64,000 nt of DNA from JAGVSR01 sp964458265 (GTDB taxonomy: Bacteria > Pseudomonadota > Alphaproteobacteria > Rhizobiales > Hyphomicrobiaceae). The DNA is taken from NCBI GenBank assembly GCA_964458265.1, contig CAYWIF010000014.1:10765-74764 (forward strand), in the 5' to 3' direction. The notes beneath the pieces are model-generated. The model searched no databases, had not been told where the DNA came from, and saw only the letters and a program-made list of their open reading frames with translations. Shown here piece after piece: positions 1-8,841 of this stretch (positions are counted from its first letter, which is position 1; every line of letters starts with the position of its first letter). The position numbers were made by a program, and so were the translations under genes.

Positions 1-61
1 GCGGGCAGGCGGCGGCGAGGGCGATCACGCTCAATGTCGCAAAGCGAAAACGGCCGATCAT
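1..61 (-). CDS. Exported protein, N-terminal fragment (runs off the window)
   Basis: Only the first 20 codons are inside the window. Read on the minus strand they begin MIGRFRFATL, followed by a hydrophobic stretch ending LAAACP. This is a short basic N-terminus plus a hydrophobic core, as in a signal peptide. A cysteine lies at the end of the core, but the residues before it are a weak lipobox, so lipoprotein status is uncertain. A purine-rich GGGAGAG ribosome binding site sits just upstream of the ATG. The function cannot be given because the body of the gene lies outside the window. Confidence 0.5.
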   Translation of the reverse strand, partial: MIGRFRFATLSVIALAAACP

Positions 62-233
62 CGTCTCTCCCGCGGTTCCGCGTCCCGTTTGCTGCGGCCC
101 CCCGTGCACGGTTTGCCCGGCACACATGCGTGCGCAGACACTATGGCCGCATGGTGTCCTGGTTAGCCGATTCGGCGGCTGCGGGACGGGCCGCAGGACG
201 ACCTATCCCGCCGTAAAGGGCGCACAAAGCAAA

Positions 234-263
234 GAGGGCCCGGTGTGAAGCCACCGGACCCTC
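234..263 (-). terminator. Rho-independent-type terminator after the sigma-54 regulator
   Basis: Two 12-base arms (234-245 and 252-263) pair with one mismatch around a 6-base loop. On the minus strand the stem is followed by a T-rich tract (TCTTTGCTTTG). It lies about 60 bases past the regulator's stop codon. Confidence 0.6.
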
Positions 264-325
264 CACGATCTGCAGGGCGTTCAGGAGCCTCATGGAGAGG
301 CCCCCAAGGGGCTGGCCCGTAAGGG

Positions 326-1834
326 CTAGTTGACGCGTTGCTCCAGACCGTATTCCTGCATTTTGCGATAGAGCGTCGAGCGGCCGATATTGAGCCGCTT
401 GGCCACTTCCGTCATGTGACCACGGTAGCGCCCGAGCGCAAGCCGGATCATGTCGGCCTCGATGGCTTCGAGCGGACGGATATCGCCGGACGCATCGACG
501 GCCGGGATACCCAGCGAGCTTCCGCCCGTACCGCCTTTGACTTCGACGGTCTGCGGAATGCGGTCTTCCGCCCCGAGCAGCGCCGGCCCAGTATAAATGG
601 GCTTGCGCATGGGTTCGGACGGCGCCTCGGGGATTTCGGCATCGAAGCCCTCGACGTGCGCCGCGATCTGCGGAAATTCGTTGATGGTCAACTCCGGCCG
701 GTCCGAAAGCACCACCGCGCGGAACACGGCGTTCTCCAGCTGGCGCACGTTACCGGGCCACGAGTAGGTCTTGATCAGGCTCAAGGCATCGGGCGCCAGT
801 CCTGAAACGCGCTTGCCTTCCTCCGCCGCGAACCGCGCGACGAAATGCTGGGCAAGCTCCGGCACGTCCTCGACGCGCTCGCGCAGCGGCGGCACCCAGA
901 TCGGGAACACGTTGAGGCGGTAATACAGATCCTCGCGGAACTTGCCGTCCTTGACGAGTTGAATCATGTCGCGGTTCGTTGCCGAGATCAGGCGGAAGTT
1001 GACGTTCACCGGCTTCTTCGAGCCGACCGGATCGATCTCGCCTTCCTGGAGCGCACGCAACAGCTTCACCTGCGCGTCGAGCGGCAGTTCGCCCACTTCG
1101 TCGAGGAACAGCGTTCCGCCGTCGGCTTCCTGGAATTTGCCGATCCGCTTTTCCGACGCGCCCGTGAAGGAACCCTTCTCATGGCCGAACAGGATGCTTT
1201 CGACGAGGTTCTCCGGGATGGCGCCGCAGTTCACGGTGATGAACGGCTTGCCTGCCCGCTCGCTCTCGCCCTGGATGGCGCGAGCGATCAATTCCTTGCC
1301 GACACCCGACTCGCCCTCGATGAGAACGGGAATGTTCGACGACGCAGCGCGCTTGCCGAGCGAGATGACCCGCTGCATTGCTTCGCCGCGGATGATGAGA
1401 TCGTTGAAGGTGAGTGTGCCTTCGACCTTCTTTTTGATGCGGCTGATTTCGCCGCTCAGCGCTTCGATCTTGAGCGCGGACTTGATCGAAACCTCGACCC
1501 GCTCGGGCGAGGCCGGCTTGATAACGAAGTCGGCGGCGCCTGCGCGCATCGCGTTGATGGCGGCATCGATCGAGCCATGCGCTGTCTGCACGATAATCGG
1601 CGGAATGCCGGGCTTCTGCGACAGACGCTCGAGTACGGCCATGCCGTCGACGCCGGGCATGACGAGATCGAGGAGCACGAGCGCGATGGAACCGCGGTCC
1701 GGACCTTCGAGGATCTGGATGGCCTGTTCGCCGGAATTTGTGGTTTTGGTTTCGAAGCCCTGCCGCTTGATCATCTCTTCCAAGATGCGGCGTTGGGCAG
1801 GATCGTCATCGACGATAAGAACACGCTTGGCCAT
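326..1834 (-). CDS. Sigma-54-dependent response regulator (NtrC family)
   Basis: This 502-residue transcriptional activator has an N-terminal receiver domain (about 3-118) with acidic residues DDD at 9-11, phospho-acceptor D56 (LLDLVMP) and K106. A central AAA+ sigma-54 activation domain follows, with Walker A GESGVGKE at 174-181 and a Walker B-like LFLDEVGELP. The C-terminus is a Fis-type helix-turn-helix (about 460-500, ending RSTLYRKMQEYGL). The sigma-54 contact loop reads GSFTGA rather than the usual GAFTGA. An upstream in-frame extension of 40 residues is ignored because the receiver domain starts at MAKRVLIVDDD. No sensor kinase is adjacent, so its signal and targets are unknown. Phosphorylation should drive oligomerisation and ATP-dependent opening of sigma-54 promoters. 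Confidence 0.9.
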   Translation of the reverse strand: MAKRVLIVDDDPAQRRILEEMIKRQGFETKTTNSGEQAIQILEGPDRGSIALVLLDLVMPGVDGMAVLERLSQKPGIPPIIVQTAHGSIDAAINAMRAGAADFVIKPASPERVEVSIKSALKIEALSGEISRIKKKVEGTLTFNDLIIRGEAMQRVISLGKRAASSNIPVLIEGESGVGKELIARAIQGESERAGKPFITVNCGAIPENLVESILFGHEKGSFTGASEKRIGKFQEADGGTLFLDEVGELPLDAQVKLLRALQEGEIDPVGSKKPVNVNFRLISATNRDMIQLVKDGKFREDLYYRLNVFPIWVPPLRERVEDVPELAQHFVARFAAEEGKRVSGLAPDALSLIKTYSWPGNVRQLENAVFRAVVLSDRPELTINEFPQIAAHVEGFDAEIPEAPSEPMRKPIYTGPALLGAEDRIPQTVEVKGGTGGSSLGIPAVDASGDIRPLEAIEADMIRLALGRYRGHMTEVAKRLNIGRSTLYRKMQEYGLEQRVN

Positions 1835-2041
1835 GAGGTACTCGGGACTCGACACAACTGAACTGATGCCCGCGGGTTCTTTTGACAGCCGTCCCAGACA
1901 GGGACGCCAACAACCACCGGCAACTCGACTGAACAGCCTCAGAGTGCCCGACAACGGTAAACAGGAGGTTTCGGGTGAGCGAACCTTGTAGCTTTTTTGA
2001 TCAAAGTTGCCGGAAAGCCGGTTTTGCGGACTTCAAAAGAG

Positions 2042-2707
2042 TTAATCGCCGCCGCATCCGCCGCCGTCTCCGTCCCCACCTCCGTCACCCATCCCGTCCG
2101 TCCCGCCGTCGATCGTGCTCAGCGAGAAATCGCCGCCGCACTGTGTCGAGACCCCGACAGAGATCGTACGCACGCTGCCGCAATCGGGGACGTAGCGGTA
2201 GCCGCCCGGAATATTGAGTTCGGTGTCGAGAGCAAAGAGCAGGGGTATCGACTTCGGCTCCCAGGGATCGATCTTTTCTTCCCGGCAGCTTTGCCACCAC
2301 ACGCGCCGCAGACCTTCGTTGGTCTTCTTGTGCTGCGGCGCCAGAACCGCAGCCGGCGTGTGGTGCAGGAAGCGCCCGAACGCATTCTGGCAAAAGGTAT
2401 CGTATGCCTTCGTGTAGAGAATGAATTCATGCCAGAGGTCGTCGACGGCCTGTGACGGCATCGCGACGTGCCGGTAGCCGCCACGATGGTACGCACGAAA
2501 GAATTGCTTCAGCCCAAGGCCGATGCGGTCGATCTGTTCGGGTGTTAGGCCGGGATGGTGCCGCTTCAGCTTGTCGAGTAGCCCGGGAGGCCAAGCGTAG
2601 GCATCAATGAACCGGAGCCGGCGGCGGTACGTGAAAAACAGCAGCGCGATGACCGCGATGAAAAAGGCAAGAACGACGGAAAAGAAGTAGGAAGCGGTGA
2701 AAGGCAA
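2042..2707 (-). CDS. Membrane-anchored protein resembling glycine-rich-domain (GRDP-like) proteins
   Basis: The 221-residue protein has one N-terminal transmembrane segment (about 8-26, hydrophobic, followed by YRRRLRF). A soluble domain contains the motif VDDLWHEFI and a nearby HH, which recalls the D-x-x-W-H signature of the GRDP-like (DUF1399) family. The tail from about 195 is almost only Gly, Asp and Cys (ending GGGCGGD). The start is a TTG codon with GAGGA four bases upstream, behind a good sigma-70-type promoter. It is a single-gene unit between the regulator and divergent pepF. The family assignment rests on motif recognition only, and the biochemical role is not known. Confidence 0.6.
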   Translation of the reverse strand: MPFTASYFFSVVLAFFIAVIALLFFTYRRRLRFIDAYAWPPGLLDKLKRHHPGLTPEQIDRIGLGLKQFFRAYHRGGYRHVAMPSQAVDDLWHEFILYTKAYDTFCQNAFGRFLHHTPAAVLAPQHKKTNEGLRRVWWQSCREEKIDPWEPKSIPLLFALDTELNIPGGYRYVPDCGSVRTISVGVSTQCGGDFSLSTIDGGTDGMGDGGGDGDGGGCGGD

Positions 2708-2739
2708 TCAATCCTCATAGGTCTGTTTCAACTGCCCAT

Positions 2740-2768
2740 ATTATCTCCCGTTCGCGTGCGCGCTTCAA
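2740..2768 (-). promoter_or_regulatory. Sigma-70-type promoter for the 221-residue membrane protein
   Basis: On the minus strand TTGAAG (2763-2768), a 17-base spacer and GATAAT (2740-2745). The -10 matches the consensus at five of six positions and the -35 at four of six. The predicted start of transcription is about 25 bases before the TTG start codon. Confidence 0.5.
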
Positions 2769-2831
2769 GCGGTCGGCGCCTCCACGAAGCGCCATTTTAC
2801 CGGACGTGGTTGAAGGTTTGCGAAGAATGTC

Positions 2832-2859
2832 CCGTGAAACCAATAGCTTTGTTTCACGG
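2832..2859. repeat. Perfect 9-bp inverted repeat in the divergent spacer before pepF
   Basis: Arms CCGTGAAAC (2832-2840) and GTTTCACGG (2851-2859) flank a 10-base spacer. No T-tract follows on either strand, so it is not an obvious terminator. Its place between two divergent genes, about 100 bases before pepF, fits an operator or a leader hairpin. Confidence 0.45.
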
Positions 2860-2960
2860 CCCATCACCAATCTGTCACAACGCCTTGCTCCCGCCGCCCG
2901 GCGCGCTTAATTCAAGCCCGTCATCACCGCCGCATCAAATAACGCAACCCAGAGGACTAC

Positions 2961-4778
2961 ATGACCGCTGCCACTTCGGCTTCGACCACACCAGATCTCG
3001 GCCCCATGCCCATTTGGGACCTTTCCGATCTCTACTCAGCGCCGAACGCACCGGAAGTCGCCCGCGACCTCGCCCGCGCCGAACGCGATGCGCAGACCCT
3101 GAAGGAACAGTGCCAGGGCAAGCTGGCGGATATCGCCCAGGACGGCGACAAGCTCGGGACGATCATCAAGTCCTATGAAGATCTCTCCGACCTGATGGGC
3201 AAGCTCGCCTCGTATGCGGGCCTTTATTATTACGCCAATCAAGCCGACCCGGAGCGCGCGAAATTCTACGGCGACACCAACGAGGCCCTGACCCGCATTG
3301 GCACCGATCTCATCTTCTTCGAGCTGGAATTGAACCAGATCGACGAGGCCATCCTCGCCGCCGCCGTCAAAGCACCGAAGCTGTCGAAATACGCGCCCTG
3401 GCTCGAAGACCTGCGCCGCGAAAAGCCTTTCCAGTTGGAAGAACGCCTCGAACGCCTGTTCACCGAAAAGGGCCAGACCTCGCGCGGCGCCTTCTCGCGT
3501 CTTTTCAACGAGACGATGACTACGTTGCGATTCCCCGTCGCGGGCGAGCCCGAACCCCTCACGCTGGAACCGACGCTCAACCTGCTCTCCAGCCCGGATG
3601 GCGCGCGCCGCAAAGCCGGTGCCGAAGCCCTCGCCAAGGTCTTCGGCGACAACGTGCGGCTCTTTACGCTGATCACCAATACGCTCGCCAAGGACAAGGA
3701 AATCTCCGACCGCTGGCGCGGCTTCAAGGATGTCGCCGACAGCCGCCACTTGGCCAATCGCGTCGAAGCCCCCGTCGTCGATGCGCTCGTCGCCTCCGTC
3801 CGCGCCGCCTATCCGCGCCTGTCGCATCGCTACTATGCGATGAAGGCCCGCTGGCTCGGCATGGAGAAACTCAACCATTGGGACCGCAACGCGCCGTTGC
3901 CCGACAAACCCGAGCGCGTGTTTACATGGCAGGAAGCCGAGCACACCGTGCTCCAGGCCTACGGCCAGTTCGCCCCCGAAATGGCCTCGACCGCGAAGGA
4001 ATTTTTCGACAAGGGCTGGATCGATGCGCCTGTGCGTGAAGGTAAGGCCCAAGGCGCATTCTCCGCCTCCACCGTCCCGAGCGTGCACCCCTACGTTTTG
4101 ATGAACTACCAGGGCAAGCCGCGCGATGTGATGACGCTCGCCCATGAGTTGGGCCACGGCGTCCACCAGATGCTCGCCCGCGAACAGGGCGCGCTCCTCG
4201 CGCCCACGCCGTTGACCCTCGCCGAAACCGCTTCCGTCTTCGGCGAAATGCTGACCTTCCGCGCCATGCTGTCGGACACCAAGGAGCAGCGCGAAAAGAA
4301 GGCGATGATTGCCGGCAAAGTCGAGGACATGCTGAACACGGTCGTCCGGCAGATCGCGTTCTATACTTTCGAACGCAAGGTCCATGAGGCGCGCCGCAAG
4401 GGCGAACTCACCTCAGAACAGCTCAATCAGTTCTGGCTTGAGGTGCAGAAGGAAAGCCTCGGCCCGGCGATCGACTTCAGACCCGGCTATGAAGTGTTCT
4501 GGACGTACATCCCCCACTTCATCAATTCGCCGTTTTACGTTTACGCCTATGCCTTCGGCGATTGCCTCGTGAACTCCCTATACGGCCTCTACCAGGAAGC
4601 CCATCCCGGCTTCGTGCAGAAGTACTTCGATCTGTTGAAAGCCGGCGGCTCCAAGCATCACTCGGAACTGCTCGCCCCCTTCGGCCTCGACGCCCGCGAT
4701 CCCGAATTCTGGAACAAGGGCCTCCGCGTCATCGAAGGCATGATCGACGAACTCGAAGCCATGGAAAAAGCGGCGTGA
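2961..4778 (+). CDS. pepF: M3 family oligoendopeptidase F
   Basis: A 605-residue cytoplasmic zinc metallopeptidase that cleaves short peptides. The thermolysin-like zinc motif HELGH lies at 395-399 within TLAHELGHGVHQ, and a downstream GEML supplies the expected third ligand. Length and layout (long helical N-terminal half, catalytic C-terminal half) fit the PepF/M3 family. The ATG is preceded by AGAGGA six bases upstream. It is transcribed alone, divergent from the small membrane protein and convergent with purM, with a strong hairpin between the stop codons. Peptide turnover is the likely role. Substrate preference cannot be read from sequence. Confidence 0.92.
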   Translation: MTAATSASTTPDLGPMPIWDLSDLYSAPNAPEVARDLARAERDAQTLKEQCQGKLADIAQDGDKLGTIIKSYEDLSDLMGKLASYAGLYYYANQADPERAKFYGDTNEALTRIGTDLIFFELELNQIDEAILAAAVKAPKLSKYAPWLEDLRREKPFQLEERLERLFTEKGQTSRGAFSRLFNETMTTLRFPVAGEPEPLTLEPTLNLLSSPDGARRKAGAEALAKVFGDNVRLFTLITNTLAKDKEISDRWRGFKDVADSRHLANRVEAPVVDALVASVRAAYPRLSHRYYAMKARWLGMEKLNHWDRNAPLPDKPERVFTWQEAEHTVLQAYGQFAPEMASTAKEFFDKGWIDAPVREGKAQGAFSASTVPSVHPYVLMNYQGKPRDVMTLAHELGHGVHQMLAREQGALLAPTPLTLAETASVFGEMLTFRAMLSDTKEQREKKAMIAGKVEDMLNTVVRQIAFYTFERKVHEARRKGELTSEQLNQFWLEVQKESLGPAIDFRPGYEVFWTYIPHFINSPFYVYAYAFGDCLVNSLYGLYQEAHPGFVQKYFDLLKAGGSKHHSELLAPFGLDARDPEFWNKGLRVIEGMIDELEAMEKAA

Positions 4779-4780
4779 GC

Positions 4781-4818
4781 GCATCCCCTCTCCCCGTCCT
4801 TACGGGGAGAGGGGATGC
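4781..4818. terminator. Perfect 17-bp hairpin between convergent pepF and purM
   Basis: Arms at 4781-4797 and 4802-4818 are exactly complementary around the loop CCTT. The stem is of the CCCCTCTCCCCGT type and its last base overlaps the purM stop codon. There is no long T-run on either side, so it may be a bidirectional terminator or one copy of a dispersed intergenic palindrome. Confidence 0.65.
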
Positions 4819-5942
4819 TAGTACCTCAACCGCCCCTCATATTTCACAGCCCAGGCCTCGCCCTTGCCTTTGGCGTCGGACTTCTCGCCCGTGGGTTCGA
4901 TGATCTCACCCAGCACCACCGGGGCTTCGCCGGCCTCCGTCAGCGCGGCCACCACTTCGCCCGCGCGCGCCTTGTCCGCGATGGCCACCATACCGATGCC
5001 GCAATTGAACGTGCGCAGCATCTCCGCATCGTCGAGACGGCCCGCCTTCGCCAACCATCCGAACACCGGCGGCACCACGATCGCCGACAGATCGACCGCC
5101 GCCGCCACCGTATCCGGCAACACCCGCGGCAGGTTCTCCGACAAGCCGCCGCCGGTAATATGCGACAGCCCTTTGACCGCCCCATCCGACGCGCCGCCCG
5201 TCGCCTCGATCGCAGCCAACACGCTCTTCACGTAGATCCGCGTCGGCGTCAGCAACGCCTCGCCGAATGTCGTACCGGGCGCCCACGGCGCCGCATCGCC
5301 CCACACAATTTTCTCGCTCTCCGCCAACCGCCGCACGAGGCTGTAGCCGTTCGAATGCACACCCGCCGAGGGCAGCCCGATCAGCACATCGCCCACGGTA
5401 ATATCCGCGCGCGGCAGGATCTCGCCCCGCTCCACCGCGCCAACGGCAAATCCCGCCAGATCGTAATCGCCCTTGTGATACATGCCGGGCATTTCGGCGG
5501 TCTCCCCGCCGATCAACGCGCAGCCCGCCAACCGGCAGCCCTCCGCGATTCCACCCACCACATCCTTCGCGACCGCCACCTCAAGATGCCCCGTCGCGTA
5601 GTAGTCGAGAAAGAACAGCGGCTCCGCGCCCTGCACCACGAGATCGTTGACGCACATAGCCACGAGATCGATGCCGATCGTCGTATGCCGCCCGCTGTCG
5701 ATGGCAATCTTGAGCTTGGTGCCGACCCCGTCGTTGGCCGCCACGAGGATCGGATCGCGAAACCCCGCCGCCTTGAGATCGAACAGCCCGCCGAACCCGC
5801 CCAGGTCCGCATCCGCGCCCGGGCGCCGCGTCGCCTTCACCAGCGGCTTGATGGCATGAACAAGCGCGTTGCCTGCGTCGATATCCACACCGGAATCGCG
5901 GTAGGTGATCGATCCCGGCTTTTCGTCTTTTGTGGTACCCAT
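4818..5942 (-). CDS. purM: Phosphoribosylformylglycinamidine cyclo-ligase
   Basis: AIR synthetase performs the ATP-dependent ring closure of FGAM to aminoimidazole ribonucleotide in purine synthesis. The 374-residue product shows the family's GSITYRDSGVDI N-terminus, the nucleotide/substrate loop VAANDGVGTKLKIA, the segment GGETAEMPGMY and a late SHITGGGL motif. I chose the ATG at 5942 (MGTTKDEK), whose start region matches typical PurM; sixteen further in-frame upstream codons look unneeded. purN often follows purM, but here purM is the last gene of its unit and converges with pepF. It is divergent from the DUF2066 gene, a common alphaproteobacterial arrangement. Confidence 0.94.
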   Translation of the reverse strand: MGTTKDEKPGSITYRDSGVDIDAGNALVHAIKPLVKATRRPGADADLGGFGGLFDLKAAGFRDPILVAANDGVGTKLKIAIDSGRHTTIGIDLVAMCVNDLVVQGAEPLFFLDYYATGHLEVAVAKDVVGGIAEGCRLAGCALIGGETAEMPGMYHKGDYDLAGFAVGAVERGEILPRADITVGDVLIGLPSAGVHSNGYSLVRRLAESEKIVWGDAAPWAPGTTFGEALLTPTRIYVKSVLAAIEATGGASDGAVKGLSHITGGGLSENLPRVLPDTVAAAVDLSAIVVPPVFGWLAKAGRLDDAEMLRTFNCGIGMVAIADKARAGEVVAALTEAGEAPVVLGEIIEPTGEKSDAKGKGEAWAVKYEGRLRY

Positions 5943-6161
5943 TGAACCCCGGAAGTGTCCAAAAGCCCGGCTGGGGCCGGGGCGGATCAAACGGATGATC
6001 CGTCGCGAACGGCCTGTCGGGGCTTGCGACCGGATTTTCGCCCGATTGCTCGCCAGAACATCGGTCGCGCTCTATCAGCTTGAACGCGCGGGGGCAATGT
6101 CCCGCCGCGGTACCAACGGCCGGGCGCGGATGCAACGACTTCAACGGCAAGGTAATTCGGT

Positions 6162-7283
6162 ATGCGCGGGACGGTGAAGGTGGCTCGGACCGCCGCAATA
6201 TCGGGTGCAGCAGCTCTCGTCCTGGCGGGGTCTGCGTGGGCCAAACCCGGCGCTGACCGAGCCTACACGATCGCCAACTATCCGGTTCAGGCGCGCGCCG
6301 CGAACGCCGTGGCTGCCAAGGATGCCGCCATCGCCGACGGCCAGAAGGCGGCCTTTCGCTCTCTCTTGAAGCGCATCGTGCCTGTGACGTCCTACCGTGA
6401 CATGGAGCGCTTGGCCGCGACCGACCCGGCCGGCCTCATCGACGGCGTCGCCATTCGCTCCGAGCGCAACTCGGCCACCGAATACATCGCCAACTTGGAT
6501 TTCTCGTTTCAGGCAAACCAAGTCCGCGACTTGCTGAACCAGCAGGGCGTACCGTTCGTGGACACGCAAGCGCCGCCGGCCATCGTCGTGCCCCTGACCC
6601 GCGATGGCAAGGCCGCCGCTGGACCAGCAGGTGAGTTTCGCGCCGCCGCCGGATCATGGGGCACAGTCTGGCCGACGCTCGATCTTGAGAACTCCGTCGC
6701 CCCTCTGAAAATGCAGGCTCTGCGCCCCGAAGTCGGCCCCGATACGCTGCGCGGCCTTTACGACGACGCGACCCGCAGCGCCTCCATTATGACTCTCGCC
6801 GCCGCCTATGGAACCGACCAGGTCGTCCTGGCCGTCGCTGAAGTCGACACCGAAGGCGGCAAGGTCAATGTTCTCATCGCTGGCCAGGACGCGGCGGGTC
6901 CATTCGCGCTGAACCGCGCCTACCGTATGCAGGACGGCGACCTTGCCTACACACTGGAACTCGCCGCCGTCGTCTCGCAAGGAATACTGGAGGGGCGGTG
7001 GAAGGCCGTGAACAGCGGCGGCGCGGCTGCCTACGGCCCAGGCGGTCAGGACGTTGCCTTCGATGCCCAGTTCGCCGGCCAGAGTGAATGGAACGCCATG
7101 CGCCGTGTTCTGCTCGAAGCGCCCGGCATTGACGACATTCGCATCGGTACGGTTTCCGCAGGGCGCGCTTCGGTCAGCGTCAAGTATCCAGGCGGCGGAC
7201 CGGCCCTCGCGCAGGCCCTTGCCGCATACGGAATGTCCCTCACCGACACCGGCGGCCTGTGGGTCATGCGTCAGGGGCGTTGA
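6162..7283 (+). CDS. Exported DUF2066 domain protein
   Basis: A 373-residue protein with a clear signal peptide: basic MRGTVKVAR, a hydrophobic alanine/valine core and a likely cleavage after AWA near residue 27. The following DQKAA-like helix (DAAIADGQKAAFRSLLKRIV) and the repeated beta-rich segments match DUF2066, a family of periplasmic proteins without a known reaction. It opens a + strand run with a CDP-alcohol phosphatidyltransferase, hdaA, ppk and ppx, an order I recognise from related genomes. AAGG lies 10 bases upstream of the ATG. The function is unknown; conserved neighbours suggest an envelope role but do not prove it. Confidence 0.75.
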   Translation: MRGTVKVARTAAISGAAALVLAGSAWAKPGADRAYTIANYPVQARAANAVAAKDAAIADGQKAAFRSLLKRIVPVTSYRDMERLAATDPAGLIDGVAIRSERNSATEYIANLDFSFQANQVRDLLNQQGVPFVDTQAPPAIVVPLTRDGKAAAGPAGEFRAAAGSWGTVWPTLDLENSVAPLKMQALRPEVGPDTLRGLYDDATRSASIMTLAAAYGTDQVVLAVAEVDTEGGKVNVLIAGQDAAGPFALNRAYRMQDGDLAYTLELAAVVSQGILEGRWKAVNSGGAAAYGPGGQDVAFDAQFAGQSEWNAMRRVLLEAPGIDDIRIGTVSAGRASVSVKYPGGGPALAQALAAYGMSLTDTGGLWVMRQGR

Positions 7284-7457
7284 TAACTGGGTCATCCCGT
7301 CCGGCGGTCGTGGTAAGCGTTTTTCCTGGCCGGGGCTTGCCCGATTGGGTCTAGCATGGCAGCTCTGGCGCACCGTCTGGAAGCGCCTCAAGTTGCGGCC
7401 GCATTGGCCGCCGTTCCGCATCCGCCCGTTTGCAACAATTCACAAAAAGACCTGCCC

Positions 7458-8012
7458 GTGAGCTTGCCCAATATCATCACGACCGGCCGCGTTATCCTCG
7501 TTCCGGTGATCTTCTGGCTGCTCGTGACCGGGCAGTCGCAGCTCGCCTTTTTCGCTTTCCTTGTGGCCGGCCTGTCGGATGCGGTCGATGGCTACCTCGC
7601 CAATCGTTTCGATTGGAAAACGGAACTGGGCTCCTATCTCGATCCCATCGCCGACAAACTGCTCTTCGTCAGCGTGTTCGTCGCCTTTGGCGTATCCGGC
7701 GCGCTCCCGTCCTGGCTGGTCATCGCAGTTGTGTCACGCGACATCCTCATCGTTGCCGGCGTCGTACTCGCCTGGTTGATGGATCGTCCGTTCACCATGA
7801 AACCGCTCGGGGTCAGTAAGGCGCACACGGCGGCGCTGGTCGTCCTCGTCGCCGTCGTCCTGGCCGATCAGGCGTTTTCGCTCGGGCTCGACACACTGAA
7901 GATCCTGCTGATCGGACTGACGGGCGCGTTGACGTTTACATCCCTGGCAGCCTATCTCGACCTCTGGCTGCGGCACATGTCGGCCGCTGATCTGCCCGGC
8001 TCGCGCACTTGA
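7458..8012 (+). CDS. CDP-alcohol phosphatidyltransferase family membrane enzyme
   Basis: A 184-residue integral membrane protein with about five hydrophobic segments. It carries the family active-site pattern D-x2-D-G-x2-A-x-R-x8-G-x3-D-x3-D, seen as LSDAVDGYLANRF followed by GSYLDPIADK. These enzymes transfer a phosphatidyl group from CDP-diacylglycerol to an alcohol, and PgsA (glycerol phosphate) is the closest familiar member. One usual position reads A-N-R instead of A-R, so the exact acceptor is uncertain. The start is GTG at 7458 (SLPNIITTGR), the point where the conserved N-terminus begins; a longer in-frame reading adds an unconvincing leader. It lies immediately upstream of hdaA. Confidence 0.85.
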   Translation: MSLPNIITTGRVILVPVIFWLLVTGQSQLAFFAFLVAGLSDAVDGYLANRFDWKTELGSYLDPIADKLLFVSVFVAFGVSGALPSWLVIAVVSRDILIVAGVVLAWLMDRPFTMKPLGVSKAHTAALVVLVAVVLADQAFSLGLDTLKILLIGLTGALTFTSLAAYLDLWLRHMSAADLPGSRT

Positions 8013-8056
8013 ACCCTTCGCTCTGCAACCTGGCGGAGAACGCTGGAACATTGGCC

Positions 8057-8773
8057 ATGACCGCGCCGGAGCCCCAAGCCATCCCCGAGCAGCTCGTTCT
8101 CGATCTGCCGCACCGGCCCGCGCTCGCGCTCGAAGACTTTCTCGTCGGTGCGAGCAACGCCGAAGCAGTCGCACTGGTGGATGGTTGGCCGGACTGGACG
8201 GCCCGCGCCGCTATCGTCGTCGGCCCCACCGGCTCAGGCAAAAGCCATTTGACCAATGTCTGGCGTTTGAAATCTGGCGCGGTCAGCGTTGCTGCCGCTG
8301 AACTCGGCGAAGGTGCGGTCGCCGAAATCGAGACGTCCGGCGCCATCGCGATCGAGGATCTCGACCGCGGCATCGCCGACGAGCGGATATTTTTTCACCT
8401 TCTGAATCTGACCAAGGAGAAGGGCCACGCCCTGTTGGCGACCTCTCGGACCGCACCAGGAGACCTGACCGTGGCACTACCCGATCTTCGGTCCCGGTTG
8501 CGCGCCCTTCCCATGGTGCGCATCGAACCGCCCGGTGACGAGATCCTGAAGGCCATCCTCGTCAAGCTGTTTACCGACCGGCAGTTGACGCCGGAACCCC
8601 ACGTGATCGCTCATTTGGCACTCCACATGGAACGCTCCTTCGAGGCCGCCCAGAAAGTCGTGGAGGCTTGTGACCAGTTGGCGCTCGCGCGGCAGCGCAA
8701 TGTGACCCGCGCCGTCGCTGCCGACGCCCTGGAACGTGTGCGCCTGGCGGGCGCCGCCGTTGGCAAGGACTGA
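8057..8773 (+). CDS. hdaA: DnaA regulatory inactivator, HdaA/Hda family
   Basis: A 238-residue AAA+ protein related to the DnaA ATPase domain. Walker A is GPTGSGKS at 56-63, the Walker B region is IAIEDLDRG and an arginine-containing PDLRSRL segment follows. A sliding-clamp binding motif QLVLDL lies at 12-17, the feature by which Hda binds the beta clamp and stimulates DnaA-ATP hydrolysis after initiation (RIDA). No DNA-binding domain IV is present, as expected for Hda. I start at ATG 8057; a TTG at 8009 overlapping the previous stop would add 16 residues without recognisable features. It sits between the phosphatidyltransferase gene and ppk, a familiar alphaproteobacterial order. Confidence 0.88.
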   Translation: MTAPEPQAIPEQLVLDLPHRPALALEDFLVGASNAEAVALVDGWPDWTARAAIVVGPTGSGKSHLTNVWRLKSGAVSVAAAELGEGAVAEIETSGAIAIEDLDRGIADERIFFHLLNLTKEKGHALLATSRTAPGDLTVALPDLRSRLRALPMVRIEPPGDEILKAILVKLFTDRQLTPEPHVIAHLALHMERSFEAAQKVVEACDQLALARQRNVTRAVAADALERVRLAGAAVGKD

Positions 8774-8841
8774 CTGTCATGCAATCGTCGTGCGCTGCGG
8801 TCCTAAGTCGGCCCCGCCGTCATATTCAAGGGTAATCAGGC

